From NCBI GenBank assembly GCA_041687495.1, contig JAWLBR010000016.1, positions 1 to 40,655 of the forward strand: a stretch of 40,655 nt of DNA, in the 5' to 3' direction. Under the pieces are notes generated by a model, which saw only the letters and a program-made list of their open reading frames with translations, had not been told where the DNA came from and ran no database searches. Positions 15,340 to 24,425 of the stretch are shown piece after piece. Position 1 is the first letter of the stretch. Each line of letters opens with the position of its first letter. Source of the stretch: JAWLBR01 sp041687495. GTDB lineage: Bacteria > Bacillota > Limnochordia > DTU087 > JAAYGB01. The translations under genes were made by a program, and so were the position numbers.

Positions 15340-16584
15340 ATGGAAAGACTAGCTATCCACGGAGGGCCTCGAACCAAAGAGGACGAAGTTCGCCTCGTTT
15401 CGCCCGGGAGCCTCCTGATCGACGACAATGAAAAAAGGGCAGTTCTTGAGGTACTGGAGAGCCAATCTCTGTATCGCTACACTGGCCCCCAGCGCATCAG
15501 CAAAGTCGCTCAATTCGAACAAGACTTTGCCCAAAAGGTTGGAGCCTCGTACGCTGTGGCCGTTTGCTCTGGCACTGCTGCCCTGCATACAGCCTTCTCC
15601 GCACTGGGGCTTACCTGCGGTGATGAGGTCTTGGTTCCCGCTTTCTACTATGTAGCAACAGCCCACGCGATTTTGGCTACTGGAGCTATCCCGGTATTTG
15701 TTGAGGTCGATGCTTCTTTGGGCATGGATCCAGCGGACCTTCGGCGCAAGATTACAGATCGCACTAAGGCTATCGTCCCGGTTCATATGCGTGGTGTGCC
15801 CACAAACATGGATGTGATCATCGGTATCGCTACCGAGCATGGAATTCCAGTCATCGAGGACTGTGCCCAGTCCTGTGGTGCGACATACAAAGGCAAGGCC
15901 ATTGGCACTTTCGGAGTTGCTGGAGCCTTCAGCCTACAATTCCAAAAGGTGCTGACCACAGGCGATGGTGGAGTCATCGTCATGAATGATCCGGATTTCT
16001 ATGAGAAGGCGGTGCGCTTCCACAATAATGGAAATTTCCCCGGCGGCCGCCCAGAGGATGCCATCATCGGACTTAACTTGCGCATGCCGGAGCTCAGCGG
16101 AGCGGTGGCGGGAGAACAACTGAAGAAACTCGATGGGATTCTGGCTCTAACTAGGGACCGGAAGAGAAGGCTGATGTCTTCGCTCTCCCCCCTGCAGACG
16201 AAGTATCCTATCGGTTTTCAGCGGGTTCACGATCCTGAAGGAGATGTGGGGATATCACTGGTCATGTTTGTCCCTGAGGGAAAAGGTGAGGAGTTCTCCC
16301 AGGCTCTGACTGCTGAAGGAATTGCTAACTGGTGGTTGTACAACAGCCACGGTCACAGTTATCATACTTCATACCAGCTGCTCAACAAGAGAACCCTGAA
16401 CCCGAAGCAGTATCCCTTCAGCTGTAACCGACCGATAGAGTACTATCCGGGGATGTGCCCACAAACCGATGGGTATCTGCGCCGATCGATCCACTTTGAC
16501 ATCACACCCTTCGTCAGCGACTCTGACATGGACGCAATCGTGGCCGGAGTGGAGAAGGTAGCCTACTGGCTGCTTTCGGACTAA
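15340..16584 (+). CDS. DegT/DnrJ/EryC1-family aminotransferase
   Basis: About 414 residues from the ATG at 15340; the ATG at 15331 is close behind a GTGGAG and is an alternative. Fold-type I PLP enzyme: SGTAALHTAF phosphate-binding loop, EDCAQS with the PLP-nitrogen Asp, and the Schiff-base Lys in FSLQFQKVLTTGDGG. The GGPRTKEDEV N-terminus and general layout resemble sugar or cyclitol aminotransferases (for example of 2-deoxy-scyllo-inosose), which move an amino group onto a keto-sugar. The HMRGVPTNMD segment corresponds to the family's H-x-x-G-x-P motif. No sugar-nucleotide or antibiotic genes lie nearby, so the substrate is open. Confidence 0.88.
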   Translation: MERLAIHGGPRTKEDEVRLVSPGSLLIDDNEKRAVLEVLESQSLYRYTGPQRISKVAQFEQDFAQKVGASYAVAVCSGTAALHTAFSALGLTCGDEVLVPAFYYVATAHAILATGAIPVFVEVDASLGMDPADLRRKITDRTKAIVPVHMRGVPTNMDVIIGIATEHGIPVIEDCAQSCGATYKGKAIGTFGVAGAFSLQFQKVLTTGDGGVIVMNDPDFYEKAVRFHNNGNFPGGRPEDAIIGLNLRMPELSGAVAGEQLKKLDGILALTRDRKRRLMSSLSPLQTKYPIGFQRVHDPEGDVGISLVMFVPEGKGEEFSQALTAEGIANWWLYNSHGHSYHTSYQLLNKRTLNPKQYPFSCNRPIEYYPGMCPQTDGYLRRSIHFDITPFVSDSDMDAIVAGVEKVAYWLLSD

Positions 16585-16603
16585 AGCAAAGAACGCGCGA
16601 CAA

Positions 16604-16636
16604 GGGAGCGGCCAGAAAGGTGCAGCCGCTCCCTTT
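16604..16636. terminator. Terminator between aminotransferase and winged-helix gene
   Basis: GGGAGCGGC (16604-16612) pairs with GCCGCTCCC (16625-16633) over 9 bp, followed by TTTA on plus and TTGT on minus. It sits between convergent genes. Confidence 0.75.
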
Positions 16637-16663
16637 ATGTGCTTCTTCATCTGCCCCACCATT

Positions 16664-17017
16664 CTATCCCACCATTGCCTGCCTGCTAGGATGCCTCCAT
16701 ACAAGCAGCAAAGCGTCAACCTGATTCCAAAACTGCTCTGGACCCATAGTTTCTTCCCGGGTGGCGTACGTATTGGGAAGACCAATCCCGCCGCCGCCGA
16801 TGGTAATAAGATGGGCCTGTTCCAAAGTCTGTGCCAGAATCTGCACATGCCTGGCCGAGACCCTCAGCCCCGTTCGCTCCGATATCCACTGAGCGATGGT
16901 TTGCTGCGTCGCAGCCAATTCGCTCTTTCCGGCCACCTTTCTTTCATTAATCAAATCTAGGAACGCCATGACCAACGTCTCTGTGGTCCCATCTGCAGCT
17001 CGATCCATATCTTCCAT
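16664..17017 (-). CDS. Small winged-helix-like protein of unknown function
   Basis: 117 residues from the ATG at 17017, with GGGGTG 5 bases upstream. The longer frame to 17104 lacks a ribosome binding site. I do not recognise a named family. The middle reads like a winged helix-turn-helix: TIAQWISERTGLRVSARHVQILAQTLEQAHLI, then a glycine-rich wing (GGGGIGLPNTY) and a tryptophan-containing tail. It is divergent from the 2-oxoacid oxidoreductase genes across 215 bases, an arrangement common for local regulators, but that role is inference. Confidence 0.6.
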   Translation of the reverse strand: MEDMDRAADGTTETLVMAFLDLINERKVAGKSELAATQQTIAQWISERTGLRVSARHVQILAQTLEQAHLITIGGGGIGLPNTYATREETMGPEQFWNQVDALLLVWRHPSRQAMVG

Positions 17018-17232
17018 GTGTTCACCCCTATTTCCCAACTGCCAGGATGTTCGAGAAAAGGGACTCTGATCCCTGCTTTGACCATCAATACTGACCTGAA
17101 CCACCTGGACAATTCTGGCAAATCCGGTTTAGTCGATGGTTACAGCGGGTATATCCCATTGAAACCAGAGAATTGAGGCAAGCTAGTACAAACGTGGGTC
17201 AGATCTTACCACCCAATTCCCACGGGGAAAGG

Positions 17233-18966
17233 ATGAGAATTTTGCACGATTGCTGTATCAGAATTGGTGGCGAAGCTGGCCAGGGGCTGCGCTCTGTGGG
17301 ACAGCTTTTGGCTAAGGCTCTCCAGGCCAGCGGCTATCACCTGTTCTCCAATCAGGATTACGAGTCGCGCGTTCGGGGCGGGCACAACTTTTACAACATC
17401 CGTTTTGGCGCACAACCCATCGCCTCTCCTTCGCCTCGGGTAGACATCCTAGTAGCCCTCGACAACGAGACTACAACAAGACATATGGACAGTGTTAATC
17501 CCAATGGTGTAGTGATTTACGACCCGGGCTTCAAAGGCATTCAGTGCGATGATCCGCAGCGCTGCTTTGCTGTTCCCTTCACTGAGATTGCCGAAAAGCA
17601 CGGTAGTAAAATCATGGCTAACACTGCAGCGGTCGCTGCGGTTTGGGGAGTACTCGGCAAGGATCTTTCACTAATCGAAGAGTTCCTGCTTGATACCTTC
17701 TCTGAAAAAGGCGATAAAGTCGTTCAGAGCAACATCGCCGTTGCCCGAGAAGGCTATGAGTTGGCTGCAGAGAACTGGACCAATCGCCTGGAGGTTCCTG
17801 AACCAGGCGCCGATGGACAAGGACAGATCTTAATTGGTGGAAACTCTGCCATAGCCGTGGGAGCCATCGCTGCAGGAGTCAAGTTCATGAGCGCCTATCC
17901 CATGTCTCCCTCAACTTCCATCACCGAGTACATCGCCACCCAGGGCAAAGAGTTCAACATCGTAATGGAGCAGGCTGAAGACGAGATCGCGGCGGTGGTT
18001 ATGGCCATCGGTGCTTCCTACGCCGGGGTCCGGGCTATGACTGCCACGTCAGGCGGTGGTTTGGCTCTGATGGGAGAAGCGGTCTCGATGGCGGGAATGA
18101 ACGAAACACCCATAGTTATCGTCGATGCCCAGCGCCCAGGCCCGGCTACTGGACTCCCAACCCGAACAGCTCAGGAGGATCTCAACTTTGCCATCCACCT
18201 GGGCCACGGGGAGTTCCCCAAGATTATTCTGGCACCGGCAACCCACGAGCAAGCTTTTGCCTTGACTGCAGAAGCGTTTAACTTAGCAGACGCATTTCAG
18301 TGTCCGGTGATTGTACTCACCGATCAGCACTTGGCAGATGCGCAGAAGACTTTGGCCCCCTTTGACTTTGACTCTGTCAGTATTGACCGCGGCGAGTTGG
18401 TGACTTCTGACGAGGAGGCCGGCCCAGACTACAAACGGTACCAAGTCACAGAGTCCGGTATCTCCAAACGGTTCGTCCCTGGCTTCGGTAAGTCCCTGGT
18501 CGTCTATGTCACCGATGAACATAACGAAGAAGGGCATCTCATCGAAGACGCCGAGATCCGGGTTACGCAGATGGACAAACGGATGCGAAAGCTGGAGCTG
18601 GCCAGGGCACAGATGCCAGCACCAGAGGAGTACGGAGCCTCTGAAGCCGAAATCGGCCTGGTTTGTTGGGGAAGCACCTATGGCGCTGTAAGAGAAGCTG
18701 TTGACGTGCTGAACCATGAAGGACTCAAGTCCAAAATGGTACACTGGAGCCACGTCTGGCCCATCGATCCACAGACAGCCCAAGCGGCTGTAGATGGAGT
18801 CGATGAACTGGTGGCAGTGGAGCAGAACTTTACTGGTCAGTTTGCCCGTTTACTTCGAGCCGAAGCGCAGATCGAGTGTGGTAGTAAGGTTCTCCGCTAT
18901 GACGGTAGGCCCCTAACCGCCGAGGACATTGTGACCCAGGTTAAGCAAATAAGGGGGGAGAATTAG
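17233..18966 (+). CDS. 2-oxoacid:ferredoxin oxidoreductase, fused gamma-alpha subunit (KorA-like)
   Basis: 577 residues from the ATG at 17233, preceded by GGGGAAAGG. The N-terminal gamma domain (about 1-185, opening RIGGEAGQGLRSVGQLLAKAL) binds CoA. The alpha domain from about 198 carries YPMSPST at 222-228, the family's YPITPS-type 2-oxoacid-binding motif, with Ser in the usual Thr place so the hydroxyl is kept. With the beta subunit it oxidatively decarboxylates a 2-oxoacid to acyl-CoA and reduces ferredoxin in the cytoplasm. Such two-subunit enzymes act on 2-oxoglutarate, pyruvate or branched 2-oxoacids; the substrate is not fixed here. It is directly followed by the beta gene. Confidence 0.93.
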   Translation: MRILHDCCIRIGGEAGQGLRSVGQLLAKALQASGYHLFSNQDYESRVRGGHNFYNIRFGAQPIASPSPRVDILVALDNETTTRHMDSVNPNGVVIYDPGFKGIQCDDPQRCFAVPFTEIAEKHGSKIMANTAAVAAVWGVLGKDLSLIEEFLLDTFSEKGDKVVQSNIAVAREGYELAAENWTNRLEVPEPGADGQGQILIGGNSAIAVGAIAAGVKFMSAYPMSPSTSITEYIATQGKEFNIVMEQAEDEIAAVVMAIGASYAGVRAMTATSGGGLALMGEAVSMAGMNETPIVIVDAQRPGPATGLPTRTAQEDLNFAIHLGHGEFPKIILAPATHEQAFALTAEAFNLADAFQCPVIVLTDQHLADAQKTLAPFDFDSVSIDRGELVTSDEEAGPDYKRYQVTESGISKRFVPGFGKSLVVYVTDEHNEEGHLIEDAEIRVTQMDKRMRKLELARAQMPAPEEYGASEAEIGLVCWGSTYGAVREAVDVLNHEGLKSKMVHWSHVWPIDPQTAQAAVDGVDELVAVEQNFTGQFARLLRAEAQIECGSKVLRYDGRPLTAEDIVTQVKQIRGEN

Positions 18967-19839
18967 ATGGTTGAACTAGCAGACTACAAGGCTAACCGTG
19001 GCACTGCCTGGTGCCCTGGATGTGGAAACTTCGGTATCCTCAACGCGGTACAAAGGGCACTGGTTAAGTTGGGCAAGGCTCCCCATGAGGTAGTCATAGT
19101 ATCCGGAATCGGCCAAGCACCCAAACTGCCCCACTACATGAATGTCAATACATTCAACGGACTGCATGGTCGCAGTCTGCCGGCAGCGACGGCCATCAAG
19201 TTGGCCAACCGCGATCTCACAGTTATCGTCGTCGGAGGTGACGGAGATGGGTACGCCGAGGGCGGCAATCACTTTCTCCACGCCATGCGGCGCAATATCG
19301 ATATTACTTACCTAGTGCACGACAATCAGATCTATGGCTTGACCAAGGGGCAGGCTTCTCCAACCACCGAGACCGGCTATGTCACAGGCACGTCGCCCTG
19401 GGGAGTGCTCACAGCTCCGTTTAGCCCACTACCGATGGCGGTAGACGCTAATATCAGTTTTGCCGCAAGGAGCTTCTCCGGTGACCAAGACCATCTCGTT
19501 GACACCATTGTCGCTGCCGTTAACCATAAGGGCTTTTCCTTTGTCGACATCCTGCAGCCCTGTGTATCGTTCAATAACCTGAACACACACCAGTGGTATC
19601 GAGAGCGTGTTACACCCATCGACTCCAGCCATAACCCCAAGGACCGCAGAGCAGCTTGGGAACTAGCTCAGCAATGGGGCGACCAAATTCCCATCGGTGT
19701 GATCTACGAGGGAGACCGGCCAGCCTACGACGAGTTAGTGCCTGCCATCAAGACAACTCCCCTAGTCAAACAGACTCGAGTCGACGAGAAGCTCCACCTA
19801 CTGAACAAGGACTTCTTGGCTAGGCCTGAGCGAGATTAG
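18967..19839 (+). CDS. 2-oxoacid:ferredoxin oxidoreductase, beta subunit (KorB-like)
   Basis: A 290-residue thiamine-diphosphate subunit. Its ATG follows the alpha stop directly (TAGATG). CPGCG at 16-20 gives two of the Fe-S ligands, and GDGD (91-94) with HDNQIYGLTKGQASPTT provides the ThDP/Mg2+ site. The TKGQ.SPTT loop is shared by archaeal-type 2-oxoacid and pyruvate oxidoreductases. No separate ferredoxin-like delta subunit is present, as expected for the two-subunit type. The transcript ends at the hairpin at 19888-19923. Confidence 0.94.
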   Translation: MVELADYKANRGTAWCPGCGNFGILNAVQRALVKLGKAPHEVVIVSGIGQAPKLPHYMNVNTFNGLHGRSLPAATAIKLANRDLTVIVVGGDGDGYAEGGNHFLHAMRRNIDITYLVHDNQIYGLTKGQASPTTETGYVTGTSPWGVLTAPFSPLPMAVDANISFAARSFSGDQDHLVDTIVAAVNHKGFSFVDILQPCVSFNNLNTHQWYRERVTPIDSSHNPKDRRAAWELAQQWGDQIPIGVIYEGDRPAYDELVPAIKTTPLVKQTRVDEKLHLLNKDFLARPERD

Positions 19840-19887
19840 AATGGCAGTATCACCTAGTCCCACCATCCGTCCATAAGGGCTAGCGTC

Positions 19888-19923
19888 ACGAAAGGTCACC
19901 GGATTATTCCGGTGACCTTTCGT
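19888..19923. terminator. Perfect 16-bp hairpin between korB and the OYE gene
   Basis: ACGAAAGGTCACCGGA (19888-19903) pairs perfectly with TCCGGTGACCTTTCGT (19908-19923) around a TTAT loop. It separates convergent genes and can serve both. Confidence 0.85.
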
Positions 19924-19933
19924 ATCTGTCAGG

Positions 19934-20950
19934 CTAGAGTCGACTGCGCTCGTAGGCCGTCGGCCAAGAAATCTCGGTCTTGAGTTTGTGGGCTGCGTAC
20001 AGCGGCCAGTGTGGATTGCGCAGCAATTCTCTACCCAGAGCCACCAAATCGGCCCGCCGGTTGAACAGGACTTCCTCTGCCTGCTCCGGCTGCGTGATTA
20101 ACCCAACAGCAATTGTTGGAATGTCTGCCTCGTGCTTGACAGTCTCCGCCATCGGCACCTGATACCCCGGTCCCGCCTGCGGACGGTTGGGCACCAGGCC
20201 ACCAGAGCTGACGTCAATGACATCCACCCCCGCATGCTTGAGTGCTTTAGCCGTAGCGATAGTATCGGCAAGACTCAGCCCAGCCTCTTCGTAGTCGACT
20301 GCGGAAAGCCTAACAAGGATAGGCCGTTCCGGTAACCACTCGCCCTTGACAGCCTCCAGTATCTCAAGGAGCAGCCGCCGCCGATTCTTCGCCGAACCGC
20401 CATATGTATCTGTGCGCTGATTGGTAAGAGGGGACAAAAACTCGTGTATCAAATATCCATGGGCGGCATGGATTTCGACCATATCAAAGTCTGCTTCCCG
20501 AGCCCGTCTTGCCGCTGCCCCGAAGGCATTCACCACCTGCTGAATATCGCCTGTGCTCATCTCCATCGGGACCTCATAGTCGTTACTGAAGCGCATCGAA
20601 CTGGGAGCAATGAGTTCATTGCCCCAACTCTTTCGCCCCCCATGCCCCAGCTGAACAGCCATCACCGCGCCCTGGGAACGAGCAAACTCAACTAACCTTT
20701 TCATCCCAGGAACGTGATTGTCCGCGTACAAACCCAAGTCTCGACTGCTCAGCCGTCCTCTTTCCTCAACGGCAGTGGCCTCCACGATAATCAGGCCAAC
20801 TCCGCCGGCGGCCCTCGCCCCATAGTGCATCAGGTGCCAGTCCTTAACAACGCCAGTGCTGTCAGACATGTACTGGCACATTGGCGGCATAACCACCCGG
20901 TTGCGGAAAGCCAAATCCTTGATCCGGTATTCTGAAAATAATAAACTCAT
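19934..20950 (-). CDS. namA: Old Yellow Enzyme, NADPH dehydrogenase (YqjM/NamA type)
   Basis: 338 residues from the ATG at 20950 with GGAGGTG 10 bases upstream, the same length as Bacillus YqjM. The active-site Cys25 in MPPMCQY marks the thermophilic-like/YqjM subclass. The substrate-binding pair is His161/His164 in EIHAAHGYLIHEFLSP, and the FMN-binding ALGRELLRNPHW segment is near the end. It is an FMN-dependent ene-reductase that reduces activated C=C bonds of enals, enones and nitro compounds with NADPH. It stands alone between convergent korB and a tRNA pair. Confidence 0.93.
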   Translation of the reverse strand: MSLLFSEYRIKDLAFRNRVVMPPMCQYMSDSTGVVKDWHLMHYGARAAGGVGLIIVEATAVEERGRLSSRDLGLYADNHVPGMKRLVEFARSQGAVMAVQLGHGGRKSWGNELIAPSSMRFSNDYEVPMEMSTGDIQQVVNAFGAAARRAREADFDMVEIHAAHGYLIHEFLSPLTNQRTDTYGGSAKNRRRLLLEILEAVKGEWLPERPILVRLSAVDYEEAGLSLADTIATAKALKHAGVDVIDVSSGGLVPNRPQAGPGYQVPMAETVKHEADIPTIAVGLITQPEQAEEVLFNRRADLVALGRELLRNPHWPLYAAHKLKTEISWPTAYERSRL

Positions 20951-21078
20951 GATCTCGCAACACCTCCCTGACAATTGAGCTCCATACCCCTTGTTAGTTA
21001 CCCTTTCCATTCATCCTTCAGCTCAAACAAAAGTCCACACTAGATCCCGCTCGGGGGGTTGCGACCACCCGAGCGGCC

Positions 21079-21115
21079 TAAAAAAGGAAAGAAGCAGGGA
21101 TTACCCCTGCTTCTT
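21079..21115 (-). terminator. Terminator of the tRNA operon
   Basis: On minus, AAGAAGCAGGG pairs with CCCTGCTTCTT (21089-21115) and is followed by TCCTTTTTT. It touches the CCA end of tRNA-Ile. A second hairpin, CCGCTCGGG with CCCGAGCGG at 21047-21076, follows without a U-tract. Confidence 0.85.
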
Positions 21116-21189
21116 GGTGGGCCCTGCTGGATTCGAACCAGCGACCAAGGGATTATGAGTCCCCTGCTCTACCGCTGAGCTAAGGGCCC
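21115..21189 (-). tRNA. tRNA with CAT anticodon, most likely tRNA-Ile2
   Basis: A complete cloverleaf: 7-bp acceptor GGGCCCT/AGGGCCC, D-arm GCTCAGCGGTAGAGC, anticodon loop CTCATAA, T-arm CTGGTTCGAATCCAG, and CCA encoded. The CAT anticodon could be Met, but the body is very close to E. coli tRNA-Ile2 (same TTAGCTCAG, CTCATAAT and TTGGTCGCTGGTTC stretches). The C34 would then be changed to lysidine by TilS to read AUA. Confidence 0.85.
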
Positions 21190-21196
21190 AAAAAAA

Positions 21197-21271
21197 TGGC
21201 TCCTCGGGTAGGACTCGAACCTACAACAACCCGGTTAACAGCCGGGTGCTCTACCATTGAGCTACCGAGGA
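21197..21271 (-). tRNA. tRNA-Asn (GTT)
   Basis: A complete cloverleaf with acceptor TCCTCGG/CCGAGGA, D-arm GCTCAATGGTAGAGC, anticodon loop CTGTTAA giving GTT, T-arm TAGGTTCGAGTCCTA, and encoded CCA. It is the first gene of a two-tRNA transcript. Confidence 0.96.
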
Positions 21272-21283
21272 AAGACAATATGT

Positions 21284-21312
21284 ATTATAACTCATCTCAC
21301 CACGGACGTCAA
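21284..21312 (-). promoter_or_regulatory. Promoter of the tRNA-Asn/tRNA-Ile operon
   Basis: Minus-strand -35 TTGACG (21307-21312), 17-base spacer, perfect -10 TATAAT (21284-21289), 13 bases before the tRNA-Asn 5' end. Confidence 0.9.
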
Positions 21313-21314
21313 CC

Positions 21315-21356
21315 AGTGGGAGAGTAAAAACCTTACAGGCGGCTTTCTCCCCCACT
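21315..21356 (-). terminator. Hairpin after rpoD
   Basis: AGTGGGAGAG pairs with CTCCCCCACT (10 bp, one G-U), extended inside by an A/T-rich 6-bp helix. It lies 36 bases after the rpoD stop. There is no U-tract, so termination may be partial. Confidence 0.5.
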
Positions 21357-21391
21357 AATATCGTCACAGGCTAACTCAAAGTCTCCAGATT

Positions 21392-22507
21392 CTACTCAAG
21401 GAAGTCCTTCAACTTCTTACTTCGGCTGGGATGCCGCAGCTTACGCAAGGCCTTTGCCTCAATCTGGCGGATACGTTCTCTGGTTACACCGAACTGCTGG
21501 CCAACTTCCTCCAATGTCCGGGACCGCCCGTCATCAATGCCAAACCGTAGGCGCAAAACCTTTTCCTCCCGTGGGGTTAAGGTATCCAAGACACCTTCCA
21601 GCTGCTCCTTAAGCATCGTAAACGATGCGGCTTCTGCCGGAGCGGGTGCCTCCTGATCTTCGATGAAATCACCCAGATGGGAGTCTTCTTCTTCTCCGAT
21701 TGGAGTCTCCAAGGAAACAGGCTCTTGCGCAATCTTCATTATCTCCCGCACTCGTTCCACCGGCAGCTCCATCTCGTTGGCAACTTCCTCTGGAACAGGC
21801 TCACGCCCCAACTCCTGAAGAAGCTGTCTCGATACTCGAATCAGCTTATTGATGGTCTCCACCATGTGGACAGGAATCCGGATGGTGCGAGCTTGATCTG
21901 CGATGGCTCTAGTAATCGCCTGGCGAATCCACCAAGTAGCATATGTGCTGAACTTGTATCCCTTGCGGTAGTCAAACTTCTCAACTGCCTTCATCAACCC
22001 TAGGTTGCCTTCTTGAATTAGATCCAAAAAGAGCATGCCCCGTCCGACATACCGTTTGGCAATACTAACTACCAGGCGAAGGTTTGCTTCAGCCAACCGC
22101 CGCTTGGCCTCCTCATCTCCAGCCTCGATGCGCTTTGCCAACTCCACCTCGTTCTCAGCGGTTAAGAGGGGAACTCGTCCGATTTCCTTCAGGTACATCC
22201 GAACTGGATCGTCCAGTCCGACGCCTTCGGGCACTGACAGATCGATCTCTTCCTCTGTTTCCTCTTCTTCCGACGTTTCGGGTTCATCGTCGTCGTTGTC
22301 TTCTGCAACAACATCGATGCCCTGGGCCGAAAACTGCTCGTAGATATCTTCAATCTGCTCAGGACTTAAATCTTCTTCCTGCAAAGCGTCCATGATCTGG
22401 CTGTAGCTAAGCATACCGCTTTTTTTACCCAAGCTGACCAGTGCTTGAAGCTTCTTGCTGTTTTCAAGAACCTCGCTGCTCTTATTCACCGTCTTCCCCC
22501 CTTCCAC
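21392..22507 (-). CDS. rpoD: Primary sigma factor RpoD/SigA
   Basis: 371 residues from the GTG at 22507, chosen because AGGAG overlaps the dnaG stop 8 bases upstream; a GTG at 22489 and an ATG at 22531 are alternatives. It has the complete group 1 layout: short region 1.1 and an acidic linker, DPVRMYLKEIG (1.2), NLRLVVSIAKRYVGRGMLFLDLIQEGN (2.1-2.2), the GYKFSTYATWWIRQAI -10 recognition helix (2.4), RIPVHMVE (3.0), and TLEEVGQQFGVTRERIRQIE (4.2, the -35 reader). Ending in LKDFLE is typical. The -35/-10 boxes found in this window (TTGACx-17-TATAAT) fit this factor. It is in an operon with dnaG, as in many bacteria. Confidence 0.97.
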   Translation of the reverse strand: MEGGKTVNKSSEVLENSKKLQALVSLGKKSGMLSYSQIMDALQEEDLSPEQIEDIYEQFSAQGIDVVAEDNDDDEPETSEEEETEEEIDLSVPEGVGLDDPVRMYLKEIGRVPLLTAENEVELAKRIEAGDEEAKRRLAEANLRLVVSIAKRYVGRGMLFLDLIQEGNLGLMKAVEKFDYRKGYKFSTYATWWIRQAITRAIADQARTIRIPVHMVETINKLIRVSRQLLQELGREPVPEEVANEMELPVERVREIMKIAQEPVSLETPIGEEEDSHLGDFIEDQEAPAPAEAASFTMLKEQLEGVLDTLTPREEKVLRLRFGIDDGRSRTLEEVGQQFGVTRERIRQIEAKALRKLRHPSRSKKLKDFLE

Positions 22508-22518
22508 AGGTATATCTC

Positions 22519-24372
22519 CTAGTACATACATACCCTGTCAATTTCGTCTTTAAGCTCCTTATACCGAACTAGCAGTGTCTTCAGCTGGGAAATGGCTGTA
22601 GCCCCACTACCACCTGCATCACCCAAACTACCAGCTCTGGCTGCTAAATCTCGCACGTCTTGCCGCAACCGAAACTCTTTCAGTCGCTGCAGACAGGAGT
22701 CAAAACTTTGCCCTGGAATCAGACGGGGCGCACTACGATTAAGATCGTCAATGAGAGCCTCCAAGGCCCCGTCGTTTACTCGCTCTATTCTATTCGGTAC
22801 GCCTGCTAACTTTCCTTCCTCAGCCAATTGGCACAAATTTCTCCACAGTCTTTGGTGCAGGGCATCCTCGAACCCGGCATCACCCAGTGCACTGTATGCT
22901 TGAGAAAAGCGACTCCAATCAGACAAAACACCGTGGAGCACTACTTTCTCCAACCATATAACAGAATCCTCCAGCGGATTCTGCTCTGCCCTGGCCTGCG
23001 AAAATACGGGCCTTGTTCTATTTTTCCTTCGCTGAGTAGTATTATTCCTTGTCCTGCTTAATTTCCCTGTTTTTTCCTCAAATCTTCGAACCTCTGCCTG
23101 CACAACGCTGGGCTCAACCCCGAGCTGCCGAGCCACTTTTCTTAGGTACTCGCTGCGCTCCAGGGCTCCGTCAATATTCGACAAAATGGGAGTCACTGAC
23201 TCGACGATGGCCACTTTCCCTTGGATAGTCCGCGGATCTGCTGCCAAAAAAGCAGACTTAATCTTAAACTCCACCAATGGTTCAGCCTGGGAAAACAGCT
23301 GCTTGGCTGCCTCACTTCCCCGAGACCGCACAAACGAGTCGGGATCATTCCCCCCGGGAATGGTCACTACACTAACTGCAAAACCCTGCTTTGCCAAAAG
23401 GTCCATACTGCGCCAAGTCGCCGCCTCACCGGCCGCATCACCATCAAAAGCGACAATGATCTCCTGACAGTGCTTACGAAGTAGACGAGCCTGCTCCTCT
23501 GTAAACGCCGTTCCCAATGATGCAACGACGTTGGTGATCCCATGCTGGTAAAGGCCGATAACATCAGTATACCCCTCAACGACAATCGCTTTACCTGAGG
23601 TCAGTATCCCATCCCTAGCCACATGCAACCCATACACATGGGTTCCCTTCCGAAAAAGCGGAGTCTCGGGGGAGTTAAGGTACTTAGGCTGCGAGTCATC
23701 CAGTACACGTCCCCCAAAAGCCATCGGACGACCGTGCTCGTCGCAGATAGTAAACATCAGTCGGCCGCGAAAGCGATCATAGGCCCCTTCTCCCCTGGAG
23801 CTTTCTATCACCAAGCCGGATTCGATGCACTCTCTGTCGGAAAAGCCTTGATCCTTGAGCGCCCTATATAGCGTTTCCCATGACGCGGGCGAATACCCAA
23901 GCCCAAAGAGATCCACCATAGGCTTAGTGATGCCCCGCCGACGCAGATAGGCCCGGGCCGTCGCAGCCTCTGGGATAAACAACGCTTCAGCAAAGAACCT
24001 CTGAGCAACGGTGTGGATTTCCGCCAACCGGCGCTTCTTCTTGGCCTCAGCTTGCTCGTTCGGGTTCAAGGGACGCAGATCGACGGTAATGCCTACCCGA
24101 CTGCCTAACCGCCTAACCGCCTCCGTAAAGTCAATGGCCTCTCTCTCCATTATGAACTTAAAGACGTCTCCTCCGGCGTGACAGCCAAAGCAATGGTAGT
24201 ACTGACTCTCGGGATTCACATTGAACGAGGGTGTCTTCTCCCCGTGAAATGGACACAGGCCCTTGTAGTTCTTGCCGGCTTTACTTAATTCAACATAGTC
24301 GCCAATAACATCAACGATATTGACTTTGCTGCGGATGGCCTCCACAACCGAATCAGGAATCCGTTCTGACAT
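22519..24372 (-). CDS. dnaG: DNA primase
   Basis: 617 residues from the ATG at 24372, with GGGGTG 6 bases upstream. The N-terminal CHC2 zinc-binding domain shows Cys40, His43, Cys61 and Cys64 (CPFHGEKTPSF ... YHCFGCHAGG). The catalytic TOPRIM core has VVEGYTDV and the IVAFDGDAAGE metal motif. The C-terminal third is the DnaB-helicase interaction region and is diverged, as usual. DnaG makes the RNA primers for chromosome replication. It is preceded by dgt and followed at 11 bases by rpoD, a classic macromolecular-synthesis arrangement. Confidence 0.97.
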   Translation of the reverse strand: MSERIPDSVVEAIRSKVNIVDVIGDYVELSKAGKNYKGLCPFHGEKTPSFNVNPESQYYHCFGCHAGGDVFKFIMEREAIDFTEAVRRLGSRVGITVDLRPLNPNEQAEAKKKRRLAEIHTVAQRFFAEALFIPEAATARAYLRRRGITKPMVDLFGLGYSPASWETLYRALKDQGFSDRECIESGLVIESSRGEGAYDRFRGRLMFTICDEHGRPMAFGGRVLDDSQPKYLNSPETPLFRKGTHVYGLHVARDGILTSGKAIVVEGYTDVIGLYQHGITNVVASLGTAFTEEQARLLRKHCQEIIVAFDGDAAGEAATWRSMDLLAKQGFAVSVVTIPGGNDPDSFVRSRGSEAAKQLFSQAEPLVEFKIKSAFLAADPRTIQGKVAIVESVTPILSNIDGALERSEYLRKVARQLGVEPSVVQAEVRRFEEKTGKLSRTRNNTTQRRKNRTRPVFSQARAEQNPLEDSVIWLEKVVLHGVLSDWSRFSQAYSALGDAGFEDALHQRLWRNLCQLAEEGKLAGVPNRIERVNDGALEALIDDLNRSAPRLIPGQSFDSCLQRLKEFRLRQDVRDLAARAGSLGDAGGSGATAISQLKTLLVRYKELKDEIDRVCMY

Positions 24373-24425
24373 TGCCCACACCCCTTCAGGCTTCTTCGCC
24401 AAGGGCATAGCGAACTCCTGTATGG

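Noticed and set aside
16369..16848. 159-codon minus frame
   Set aside because: Antisense to the end of the aminotransferase and through its terminator; no ribosome site.
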